This document shows positions 1 to 7,549 of a stretch of DNA of 64,000 nucleotides, in pieces; the stretch's first letter is position 1, and every line of letters starts with the position of its first letter. Origin of the DNA: an uncultured Pelagibacteraceae bacterium. Its GTDB lineage: Bacteria > Pseudomonadota > Alphaproteobacteria > Pelagibacterales > Pelagibacteraceae. The notes under the pieces were generated by a model. It searched no databases, was not told where the DNA came from, and saw nothing but the letters and a program-made list of their open reading frames with translations. A program made the position numbers and the translations under genes. The stretch is from positions 62,001 through 126,000 of the forward strand of contig CACMAX010000002.1 in the NCBI GenBank assembly GCA_902611845.1, read 5' to 3'.

Positions 1-851
1 AAATGTTTAAGAGAGATAAGAAAAAATTTAAGAATAATTTAGAATTTTTAGATGAAAATCCTTTAGGTGTAGGTGCTTTATCTGGCACTTCTTTTAAAAT
101 TGACAGAAATTATACTACAAAAAAACTTAAATTTAAAAAACCAACAAACAATTCTGTAGATACTGTATCTGATAGAGATTTTGTTTTAGACTTTTTGTAT
201 TCTTCTCTAGCTTGCTCTTTACACATTTCTAGAATTGCCGAAGAACTCATAATTTGGAATTCTGATGCCTTTAACATGATAACTTTAAACGATAAATTAG
301 TGACTGGTTCTTCAATAATGCCACAAAAAAAGAATCCTGATCCATTGGAATATTTGAGAGGTAAAACCGGAATATTTATTGGAAATATCAATTCTATGAT
401 TTCAATATTAAAGGGCTTACCTTTATCATATTTTAAAGATTTACAGGATGACAAAGAAATTGTTTTTAAAACTAATGATCAATTAAAAATATCACTGTCA
501 TTGTTGAATGATGTATTAAGAAATTTAATAATAAACAAAAAAAGTATGCTTTCCCTTGCAGAAAAAGGATTTACTACAGCTACAGATTTATCTGATTACA
601 TTGTAAGAGAACTTGGATACCCATTTAGAAAGGCATACATACAAACAGCAAAAATAATTAATTTAGCTGAAAAAAAAAACAAAAAACTTCACGAACTAGA
701 ACTGAAAGAAATAAATCAAATTGAGCCAAAACTTACAATAAATGTCTATAAAATACTAAATCTAGAAAATTCAATTAATTCAAAAAAATCTTTTGGCGGA
801 ACTTCTTTTGAGAACGTTAAGAAAATGATAAAAAAAGCAAAAAATGAGTAA
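1..851 (+). CDS. argH: argininosuccinate lyase, C-terminal part (5' end outside window)
   Basis: Splits argininosuccinate into arginine and fumarate, the last step of arginine synthesis, in the cytoplasm. About 283 codons are visible. Family members are about 460 residues, so the N-terminal third lies left of the window, and the Met codon at base 3 is unlikely to be the true start. The fumarase/lyase signature GSSIMPQKKNPD lies at visible residues 102-113 and carries the catalytic serine loop. LGVGALSGTSFKIDR (21-35) is also typical of ArgH. The stop codon overlaps the next small gene by 8 bases, so argH, the small lipoprotein gene and lysA form one coupled operon. Confidence 0.93.
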   Translation, partial: MFKRDKKKFKNNLEFLDENPLGVGALSGTSFKIDRNYTTKKLKFKKPTNNSVDTVSDRDFVLDFLYSSLACSLHISRIAEELIIWNSDAFNMITLNDKLVTGSSIMPQKKNPDPLEYLRGKTGIFIGNINSMISILKGLPLSYFKDLQDDKEIVFKTNDQLKISLSLLNDVLRNLIINKKSMLSLAEKGFTTATDLSDYIVRELGYPFRKAYIQTAKIINLAEKKNKKLHELELKEINQIEPKLTINVYKILNLENSINSKKSFGGTSFENVKKMIKKAKNE

Positions 852-960
852 AAAAATTTTAATTATTATACTTTGTTTATATTTTGTAGTTGCTTGCGGG
901 CGTAAAGGTGATCCAGAATATAAATCTGAATTAAATAATAACATTCAAAAAGTATTATGA
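844..960 (+). CDS. 38-residue LptM/YifL-like lipoprotein
   Basis: A 38-residue gene between argH and lysA. It has a short hydrophobic signal (ILIIILCLYFVV) followed by the lipobox VVAC with Cys18, then GRKGDPEY. This matches small lipoproteins of the LptM (YifL) family, which have a CG-KG-P-Y pattern just after the lipidated cysteine and, like this one, are found next to lysA. In E. coli LptM helps mature the LptD/LptE outer-membrane LPS translocon. ATG overlaps the argH stop by 8 bases and TGA overlaps the lysA ATG (ATGA), which strongly supports translation. The family call comes from the short motif and the neighbourhood. Confidence 0.8.
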   Translation: MSKKILIIILCLYFVVACGRKGDPEYKSELNNNIQKVL

Positions 961-2171
961 AATATATAAACAATAAATTTTTTATTGAAGGAAAAAATAT
1001 TAAGAGTCTAGCAAAAAAATTTAATACACCTCTATACTGCTACTCATATAAAAATTTAAGAGAAAATATAGAGAATTTTAAAAAAGCTTTTAAAGAAATT
1101 AGACCTTTGATTTGTTTTTCTGTAAAATCTAATTCTAATATTTCATTATTAAAAGAAATAAAAAAACTTGGACTTGGAGCAGATGTAGTTTCAAAGGGCG
1201 AGTTATATGCATCACTTAAAGCTGGTATTAATAAAAACAAGATAGTTTTCTCTGGAGTTGGTAAAACAAAAGATGAAATAGAGTACGCAATTAAACAAGA
1301 AATACTTTTAATAAATTCCGAGTCTTTGAGTGAAGTTTTGGCAATTGAAAAGGCTGCAAAAAAATTAAATAAAGTTGTTAGTATAGGGCTTAGATTAAAT
1401 CCAGATACAGATGCAGGAACACTAAAACAAATTTCTACTGGTAAAAGTGAAAATAAATTTGGTGTAGATAAAAAGACATTTGTAAAAATTATTAATTTGA
1501 TGAAAGATTCAGAATTTTTAAACATTAAATGTTTAAGTGTTCACATTGGTAGTCAAATCTTAAATCACAAGCCCTATGAAAAAATGTTGAATGTACTTGA
1601 TAAACTTTTAAGAAATCTGGATTACAAATTTGATTTTATTGACTTAGGTGGTGGGATGGGAATTAATTATGACGATAAAACAAAAAAACTTAATTATTTA
1701 AAATATAAAAAATCAATAATTAAATTTAAAAATAAATACAATTGTAAAATAATTTTTGAACCTGGAAGATCTATAATTGGAAATGTTGGAATACTTGCAA
1801 CTAAAGTAATTTATTTAAAACGTAATAAGACAAAAACATTTGTGATATTGGATGCAGCAATGAATGATTTGATAAGACCAGCTTTGTATAATGCGAAACA
1901 TAGAATAGTTCCGTTCCTAAGAAATAAGTCGCAATCAAAAAAAATTTTAGAATTTGTTGGCCCAGTATGCGAAACAACTGATAAATTTTTAACAGAAAGA
2001 AAATTTCAGAATATAAAAGAAAATGATATTATGATTATTTGCGATACAGGCGCATATGGTTATTCATTATCATCTAATTATAATCTTAGATTAAGGCCTG
2101 CTGAAATTTTGATTAAAGGAAATAAAGTACAGATTATTAGAAAAAGACAAAAAATAACAGATATAATCTAA
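957..2171 (+). CDS. lysA: diaminopimelate decarboxylase
   Basis: PLP enzyme that decarboxylates meso-diaminopimelate to lysine. At 404 residues it has normal length. The PLP-binding lysine is in CFSVKSNS (Lys57). HIGSQI near residue 197, the glycine-rich phosphate loop DLGGGMGINY near 230, FEPGRSIIG near 268 and the second-subunit motif CETTD near 340 are in order for a fold-III decarboxylase. The start overlaps the preceding lipoprotein gene. Together with dapB at 47.9 kb this gives part of the lysine/peptidoglycan DAP pathway. Confidence 0.97.
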   Translation: MKYINNKFFIEGKNIKSLAKKFNTPLYCYSYKNLRENIENFKKAFKEIRPLICFSVKSNSNISLLKEIKKLGLGADVVSKGELYASLKAGINKNKIVFSGVGKTKDEIEYAIKQEILLINSESLSEVLAIEKAAKKLNKVVSIGLRLNPDTDAGTLKQISTGKSENKFGVDKKTFVKIINLMKDSEFLNIKCLSVHIGSQILNHKPYEKMLNVLDKLLRNLDYKFDFIDLGGGMGINYDDKTKKLNYLKYKKSIIKFKNKYNCKIIFEPGRSIIGNVGILATKVIYLKRNKTKTFVILDAAMNDLIRPALYNAKHRIVPFLRNKSQSKKILEFVGPVCETTDKFLTERKFQNIKENDIMIICDTGAYGYSLSSNYNLRLRPAEILIKGNKVQIIRKRQKITDII

Positions 2172-2184
2172 CTTTAAGTTTGTA

Positions 2185-2892
2185 ATGAGAAGCATCCTAT
2201 TTAAAAGCGTATTTTTTTCTGGATTAGTATCCATATGCATTATTTTTCTCCCGTCATTAATATTACCAAAGAAAATTGCTCTTTTTGGAGGTAAGCTTTT
2301 TGGTTACTGGTCCTCATTCTGTTTAAAAATTTTTTACTCAACAAGCATAGTAATTAAAGGTAAAGAAAATATAATTAATGATGAGAATTATATTATTGCA
2401 TGTTCTCATCAATCAATGTTTGAAACTTTTTTTTTACAAACAATATTTAACTCACCGATTTTTATTCTTAAAAAAGAATTATTAAATATACCAATATTTG
2501 GTTGGTATTTAAGAAAGATAGATTCTATTTCTGTTAATAGAAACAAAGTTTCTAAAGAAAATCTTAATTTTACCGAAAAAATTAAACAAGCTATGGAGAA
2601 AACAAAAAGGCCTGTAATAGTTTTTCCCCAAGCTACTCGCGTTCTACCAGATGAAATTATTCCTTTTAAAAAGGGAGTTGGAAGAATTTACAGAGAATTA
2701 AATGTAAAATGTCAACCCGTCGCTATTGACTCTGGAAGGGTATGGCCAAAATCTGGAAAGATGATACCAAATAAAACAATTACTATTTCTATTTTAAAAC
2801 CTATTAATACAGGTATAGAGGAAACTGAATTTTTAAAATTGTTGCAAAAAGAAATTTATTCCGAGCTTGGTCTTGCTTTTAACCCTTCATAG
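2185..2892 (+). CDS. plsC: 1-acyl-sn-glycerol-3-phosphate acyltransferase
   Basis: Membrane-associated acyltransferase that makes phosphatidic acid from lysophosphatidic acid. It has 235 residues, with an N-terminal hydrophobic segment at about 5-30. The catalytic block is HQSMFE (75-80), a variant of HX4D/E seen in alphaproteobacterial PlsC. FPQATR and a basic KKGVGR segment follow, and these bind the glycerol phosphate. It starts 13 bases after lysA and its last 14 bases overlap the convergent dnaN gene. Confidence 0.9.
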   Translation: MRSILFKSVFFSGLVSICIIFLPSLILPKKIALFGGKLFGYWSSFCLKIFYSTSIVIKGKENIINDENYIIACSHQSMFETFFLQTIFNSPIFILKKELLNIPIFGWYLRKIDSISVNRNKVSKENLNFTEKIKQAMEKTKRPVIVFPQATRVLPDEIIPFKKGVGRIYRELNVKCQPVAIDSGRVWPKSGKMIPNKTITISILKPINTGIEETEFLKLLQKEIYSELGLAFNPS

Positions 2893-3991
2893 GCATTACA
2901 ACGTAAATACTGTCAAAATCTGCAGGATCTTTTATTAAAGCTGGAGATCCAGTATCTTTCAAATATATTTCAATGTAATCACCATTTAGTTGAGATGCTA
3001 TATCAAGCAAATATCTAGAATTAAAACTTATATCTAAATCTGACTCAAATTTCACGGATAGGCTCTCTTTGCCGTCACCACTGTTAGTATTATTGACGGA
3101 TAAATCTAAATTATCTTTAGTCAAATTAAATTTTACACCGTCTTTTTTATCTAGAGAAACTGATGCTACTCTATCTACAGAGTTTAAAAAAGATTTTAAA
3201 TCAATTTCTAATTTTTTTTGATTTTCTCTAGGGATAACTTGAATATAATTAGGGAATTTTCCGTCAATTAATTTTGATATTAAAATACTATTATTAAGTT
3301 CAAATTTAATTTTAGATTTAATATTTGAGACTTTAACCTCACCATCATAATCTTCTAAAAGGGAGCATAATTGAAATATAGTTTTTTTTGGAAGTATTAT
3401 TGGTTCAAATTCAATTTTATTTTTTAGTCTTACTTTTGAAATAGACATTCTGTGGCTGTCTGTTGCGGCTGCAGTTAAAAAATTCTTATCATCTATTTGG
3501 GTCTGATGGAAAAAAATACCACTAAGATAATGCCTTGTTTCATCATTCGAAATCGAGAATTTACATTTGTTTAAAAGTTTTAATAAATCTTTTGAATTTA
3601 TAGTAAATTCATTTTCATTAAAATTTTCATCTGTAATCGGAAATTCAGATGCATTAATTGAATTTAAATTGAATAAAGATTTGTTCGACTCTAATTGCAA
3701 TTTACTCTCTCCAGTGTTTTCAAAATTTATCTGACTACCAGAGGGTATTTTTCTTACAATATCAAACATAATTGACGAAGAAGTGGTTGTTTTGCCCTCA
3801 TCAAAAATTTTAATATTTGAGATTTCATTTACAAAAATTAAATCTAAATCTGTTGCTGTAATTTTTAATTTTGAATTTACTGCTTCTATCAAAATATTTG
3901 AAAGAATAGGTAAAGTGCTTCTTTTTTCTATTACACCCTGACAGTAACCTAAAGATTTTTGCAAATCTTGTTGATTAACACTAAATTTCAT
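2879..3991 (-). CDS. dnaN: DNA polymerase III beta sliding clamp
   Basis: Ring-shaped processivity clamp of the replicase. It has 370 residues, as usual for three beta-clamp domains, and ends in YVVMPMKG, close to the conserved C-terminal YVVMPMRL. The start lies 11 bases inside the 3' end of dnaA, so the two initiation and elongation genes are cotranscribed. No recF or gyrB follows, unlike the classic dnaA-dnaN-recF-gyrB order. The 3' end overlaps convergent plsC. Confidence 0.97.
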   Translation of the reverse strand: MKFSVNQQDLQKSLGYCQGVIEKRSTLPILSNILIEAVNSKLKITATDLDLIFVNEISNIKIFDEGKTTTSSSIMFDIVRKIPSGSQINFENTGESKLQLESNKSLFNLNSINASEFPITDENFNENEFTINSKDLLKLLNKCKFSISNDETRHYLSGIFFHQTQIDDKNFLTAAATDSHRMSISKVRLKNKIEFEPIILPKKTIFQLCSLLEDYDGEVKVSNIKSKIKFELNNSILISKLIDGKFPNYIQVIPRENQKKLEIDLKSFLNSVDRVASVSLDKKDGVKFNLTKDNLDLSVNNTNSGDGKESLSVKFESDLDISFNSRYLLDIASQLNGDYIEIYLKDTGSPALIKDPADFDSIYVVMPMKG

Positions 3992-5390
3992 TTTCTTGTT
4001 TGTATAATATTTTATTCTTTAGGCTATCAATGCTTAAATTCAATTCATTATCTTCTTTTCTTAATTTTTCTATTGTTTTAACTGAATGAATAACGGTTGT
4101 GTGGTCTCTATTAGCAAATGATCGACCTATCTCTGGTAAGGATTTAGATGTCAACATTTTCGCTAAATAAATAGCAGTTTGTCTTGGTCTTACAAGATAT
4201 CTTGACCTTCTTGGAGAAAGCATTTCATTTTTACTTATTTTAAAATATTTACAAACTATCGTTTGAATATTATCTATATCGACTTTATTTTTAGTTAAAT
4301 TTAAGAGATCTTTTAATATTACTTTTACCTCTGACATCGAAGGAGTTTTTCCATAAATTCTTGAGAAAGATACTATTCTATTAAATGCACCTACAAGTTC
4401 TCTAATACTAGTATTAACTTCTGTGCTAATAAATTTTATAATTTCGTCACTAATTTTAATATTATTTGGATCATGAATTTTGAGATCATCATTTTTAGAT
4501 TTTATTATATTGTATCGTAATTCAAAATCAGCATTTTGGATATCAACTACTAGTCCTCCTGAAAATCTAGATTTAATTCTTTCTTGTATTCTGGTTAATT
4601 TATTTGGTGGTCTATCTGCTGATACGATAATTTGAGAACCTTTCTCTAACAAAACATTAAATGTATGAAAAAACTCTTCTTGCATAGCTTCTTTTCCATT
4701 CATAAATTGAATATCATCTATCAAAAATATATCGGTATTTCTAAAATACTCTTTAAACTTGACCATGTCATTGGATTTTATTGATTTAACAAATTGATAC
4801 ATAAATCTTTCAGCTGAAATAAACATCACTTTATTTTTTTCTTTTAAACTTAAACCAATTGCATTTAATAAATGTGTCTTACCCATTCCAACTCCTCCAT
4901 AAATATATAGGGGGTTATAGTGAGCTATTTGCTCTGAGACTTTTTTTGCAGCTTCAAAAGCTAGTTTATTACTTTTCCCTAGCAAGAAATTTTCAAAGTT
5001 TTTATTTGGATCAATTCGATTATATTGAAGGTATGAATCTTTAATAAATGAAACCTTTTCATTAGGAGATGAATTATCTTGTTTTATTTCATCACTATTT
5101 TTGTTCTTTATATTCTCGTTAATCACAAATTCTATTCTGGAAATATCTTTTTTATATAATTTAATTATTTGTAATATTTGATCTAAATATCTTGAGGTTA
5201 TCCAGTCTCTAATAAATCTTGTCGAAACGGATAACAAAACATAATTTTTAAACTCATCAACTAAATCAATTTTTTTTAACCAACTATCATAAATCTCAGA
5301 ACCAAACTTATTTTTCATTTCATTTTGTAATAATTTCCAATCAATCTTATTAATATTGTCTGATTTAATGTTAGTGAGATTATTTTTCAT
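3981..5390 (-). CDS. dnaA: chromosomal replication initiator DnaA
   Basis: AAA+ ATPase that melts the origin and loads the helicase. It has 469 residues: domain I from about 16, a flexible linker at about 95-120, Walker A GGVGMGKTH (165-173), Walker B FLIDDIQFM near 225, sensor/arginine-finger region IQERIKSRFSGG, and the C-terminal DNA-binding signature with RDHTTVIHS near 430. rpsT upstream is the alphaproteobacterial order. A Shine-Dalgarno-like AGGAG lies 14 bases before ATG, unusually far, and sits inside a tiny upstream reading frame that overlaps the start. Confidence 0.98.
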   Translation of the reverse strand: MKNNLTNIKSDNINKIDWKLLQNEMKNKFGSEIYDSWLKKIDLVDEFKNYVLLSVSTRFIRDWITSRYLDQILQIIKLYKKDISRIEFVINENIKNKNSDEIKQDNSSPNEKVSFIKDSYLQYNRIDPNKNFENFLLGKSNKLAFEAAKKVSEQIAHYNPLYIYGGVGMGKTHLLNAIGLSLKEKNKVMFISAERFMYQFVKSIKSNDMVKFKEYFRNTDIFLIDDIQFMNGKEAMQEEFFHTFNVLLEKGSQIIVSADRPPNKLTRIQERIKSRFSGGLVVDIQNADFELRYNIIKSKNDDLKIHDPNNIKISDEIIKFISTEVNTSIRELVGAFNRIVSFSRIYGKTPSMSEVKVILKDLLNLTKNKVDIDNIQTIVCKYFKISKNEMLSPRRSRYLVRPRQTAIYLAKMLTSKSLPEIGRSFANRDHTTVIHSVKTIEKLRKEDNELNLSIDSLKNKILYKQENEI

Positions 5391-5415
5391 GAGAGTCTGT
5401 TAAACTCCTATTCAT
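5380..5415 (-). other. possible 11-codon leader reading frame overlapping the dnaA start
   Basis: A minus-strand ATG at 5415 opens an 11-codon frame (MNRSLTDSHEK) ending in TAA at 5380, so it overlaps the first codons of dnaA by 11 bases in another frame. The only good Shine-Dalgarno sequence near dnaA (AGGAG, 5405-5409) lies within it. It could couple or restrain dnaA translation, or it could be chance. There is no direct evidence that it is translated. Confidence 0.2.
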
Positions 5416-5634
5416 AATTCAATGCAATAAATTTATTTTTATTTTCAAAAAAAAATAAAATTTACAATTGTATAAATTAATAATTGAATCTCTTTTTAGG
5501 GACTTAAAATTAGTAATCTTAAATTTACTTTTTTATTTTTTTTTTTATGTTGGGACTAAAATATTAAAAGATTCTTTTTTTAATTGAAAAAATAATCTCT
5601 AGGGTTGTAATTTCTTAAAGTAAACTAAAAGTTG
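5391..5634. other. dnaA-rpsT intergenic region, almost entirely A/T
   Basis: A 244-base gap upstream of dnaA and downstream of rpsT. It contains long T and A runs (around 5440-5470 and 5530-5550) but no RNA gene, no strong GC hairpin and no sequence matching the DnaA box TTATNCACA that I could see. It presumably carries the dnaA promoter and is a weak oriC candidate only because of its base composition and its neighbour. Confidence 0.4.
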
Positions 5635-5895
5635 TTATAAGGAATTTATTTTTTTTGTTATTCTAGAAATATTTCTTGACGCGTTTTGCTTTTTTATCAC
5701 CCCTGTCTTTGCTATTTTCATCAATTCAGAGTTTAATTTTGGCAAGAAAGCTAAAGCTTCTTTTTTGTCCTTTTTATCAATAATTAAATTCATTTTTTTT
5801 ATTGCAGATCTAAACCTGCTTTTTCTAGACTTATTTACCGTTGTTTGACGTGATATACGTCTTATTCGTTTAATAGCTGATTTAGTGTTTGCCAT
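5635..5895 (-). CDS. rpsT: 30S ribosomal protein S20
   Basis: Primary 16S rRNA-binding protein of the small subunit, 86 residues. I place the start at 5895, where MANTKSAIKRIRR matches the conserved S20 N-terminus. The frame stays open to 5958, but the extra 21 residues are not S20-like and would reach into mutM. It is highly basic throughout, as expected. A promoter with a short predicted leader lies just upstream. Confidence 0.95.
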   Translation of the reverse strand: MANTKSAIKRIRRISRQTTVNKSRKSRFRSAIKKMNLIIDKKDKKEALAFLPKLNSELMKIAKTGVIKKQNASRNISRITKKINSL

Positions 5896-5904
5896 AAGCG
5901 CGAT

Positions 5905-5933
5905 TGTATATAACGAGAAATTTATACGGTCAA
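5905..5933 (-). promoter_or_regulatory. candidate sigma-70 promoter of rpsT
   Basis: On the minus strand TTGACC (5933-5928) is followed after 17 bases by TATACA (5910-5905). The -35 matches five of six consensus bases and the -10 four of six. It lies in the 50-base gap between mutM and rpsT. The expected start point would leave a leader of only a few bases before the ATG at 5895, and no Shine-Dalgarno is visible there. Confidence 0.45.
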
Positions 5934-5945
5934 TATAATAATTTT

Positions 5946-6809
5946 TTATTTTTGACAAATATTACAAAAAAATGTTGATCTATTAGTGATAAATTTTTTT
6001 TTTATTGTCCCTTTACATCCTGGTGAAAGACAACTCTTATTTTCTCTATTGTATACTTTAAAGTTATCTTGGAAAGATCCATTTTTACCAACTATATTTT
6101 TAAAATCTCTAATACTAGACCCTCCTTTTTTTATCGCTAAATTTAAAATTTTTCTAGAATATTTAATAATTTTAATACAATCGTTTTCACTTAAAGATTT
6201 TGCTTTTTTTTTTGGATTTATTCTAGAGCTGAATAAAATTTCACTTGCATAAATATTCCCCAAACCTGAAACAAACTTTTGATCTAAGAGAAAATTTTTT
6301 ATATTCTTTTTCTTTTTATAAAAATATTTTTTTAAGTAGTTGAGATTAAATTTTGAAGAAAAAGGCTCAGGACCATAGTTATTTATAAAATTTTCTAAAT
6401 TATTCTTATTTTCAAATAATTTGAAATAACCAAATCTTCTGGGATCATTATATATAATTTTTATGTTATCAAATTCCAAAAATACATGGTTATGTTTTTT
6501 TGGCAAATAAGGACTATGATAAAAACTTGCATTTGTTTTTTGATTTAAAATATTTTTTCTTAAGAGATGTATAGTGCCAGACATTCCAAGATGAATTAAG
6601 CAAAATTTTTCATCATTTAAAACTAGTATGATATATTTTGAAAACCTCTTAACTTTTTTTATTGATTTTGATTGAAGTCTTGTTTCAAAACCTTTTTTTA
6701 TTTTGTACCTTAAATTCCTATTCTTTATACTTACTTTTTTTATTTTTTTTCCTGTTATTGTTCTACTTAGTGACTCTTTAACAACTTCTACTTCTGGCAA
6801 TTCTGGCAT
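5946..6809 (-). CDS. mutM: formamidopyrimidine-DNA glycosylase
   Basis: Base-excision repair glycosylase/AP lyase that removes 8-oxoguanine and formamidopyrimidines. It has 287 residues. The mature N-terminus PELPEVE carries the catalytic proline and Glu. The C-terminal zinc finger is CLSPGC...CNIC, and the protein ends QK as is usual for MutM. It is divergent from ubiE with a 32-base gap, the classic alphaproteobacterial mutM-ubiE arrangement. Confidence 0.96.
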   Translation of the reverse strand: MPELPEVEVVKESLSRTITGKKIKKVSIKNRNLRYKIKKGFETRLQSKSIKKVKRFSKYIILVLNDEKFCLIHLGMSGTIHLLRKNILNQKTNASFYHSPYLPKKHNHVFLEFDNIKIIYNDPRRFGYFKLFENKNNLENFINNYGPEPFSSKFNLNYLKKYFYKKKKNIKNFLLDQKFVSGLGNIYASEILFSSRINPKKKAKSLSENDCIKIIKYSRKILNLAIKKGGSSIRDFKNIVGKNGSFQDNFKVYNRENKSCLSPGCKGTIKKKFITNRSTFFCNICQK

Positions 6810-6841
6810 TTATTATTATATTAATTAATATTATTTATTTT

Positions 6842-7549
6842 ATGCAACAATATCTTCAAAATAAAAAAGGTCTAGTCCAAGGTGTGTTTGATAAAGTTTA
6901 TGATAAATACGACATCATGAATGATTTGATGTCACTTGGAGTTCATAGAATATGGAAAAGAAATTTAATAAATTGGATGAACCCAGGTAAAAATAAAATT
7001 CTAGCAGATGTTGCATGTGGCACAGGTGATATAGCAAAACTTTTTATAGATAATAGTTTAAATAAAAATATAGAATTATTTTGTATTGATCCCAATGAAG
7101 GAATGATGAAAAAGGGAAAAAATAGACTATCAAATTACAAAAATATCAAGTGGATTAAGGGGTCGGCAGAGAAATTACCTTTAAAATCTAATTCATGCGA
7201 TTATTACACAATCAGTTTTGGTTTAAGAAATACAAAAAATATTAATAAATCCTTAAGTGAAGCGTACAGAGTTTTAAAATCAGGAGGTAGATTTTTTTGT
7301 TTAGAATTTTCAAAAATTCAAAATTTAAACTTAGATTTAGTCTATAAAAGATACTCTAAATTAATTCCAGAAATAGGAAAATTTGTGGTTGGTGAAAAAG
7401 AGCCTTATGAATATCTAATAAAAAGTATCCAAGAATTTGTTAATCAAGAGGAATTAAAGGGTTTAATGGAGAAAAATAATTTTATTAAATGTGAGTATAG
7501 AAACTTTTCTGGTGGAATAGTAGCTATTCATTCAGGTTGGAAAATATGA
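6842..7549 (+). CDS. ubiE: ubiquinone C-methyltransferase UbiE
   Basis: SAM-dependent methyltransferase acting on the quinone ring in ubiquinone synthesis. It has 235 residues. The N-terminal FDKVYDKYDIMNDLMSLG is a UbiE/COQ5 signature, the SAM-binding motif is ADVACGTGD (55-63), and the second family signature is around YRVLKSGGRFFCLEFS. It is the first gene of a plus-strand operon running to about 11.95 kb, and its stop overlaps the ubiB ATG (ATGA). Confidence 0.97.
   Translation: MQQYLQNKKGLVQGVFDKVYDKYDIMNDLMSLGVHRIWKRNLINWMNPGKNKILADVACGTGDIAKLFIDNSLNKNIELFCIDPNEGMMKKGKNRLSNYKNIKWIKGSAEKLPLKSNSCDYYTISFGLRNTKNINKSLSEAYRVLKSGGRFFCLEFSKIQNLNLDLVYKRYSKLIPEIGKFVVGEKEPYEYLIKSIQEFVNQEELKGLMEKNNFIKCEYRNFSGGIVAIHSGWKI

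Noticed and set aside
5391..5634. Chromosomal origin (oriC) upstream of dnaA
   Set aside because: Base composition and position fit, but no DnaA-box cluster or hairpin was visible, so I did not annotate it as an origin.
5896..5958. Longer N-terminus for ribosomal protein S20
   Set aside because: The extra 21 residues are unlike S20 and contain the candidate promoter; MANTKSAIK at 5895 is the conserved start.
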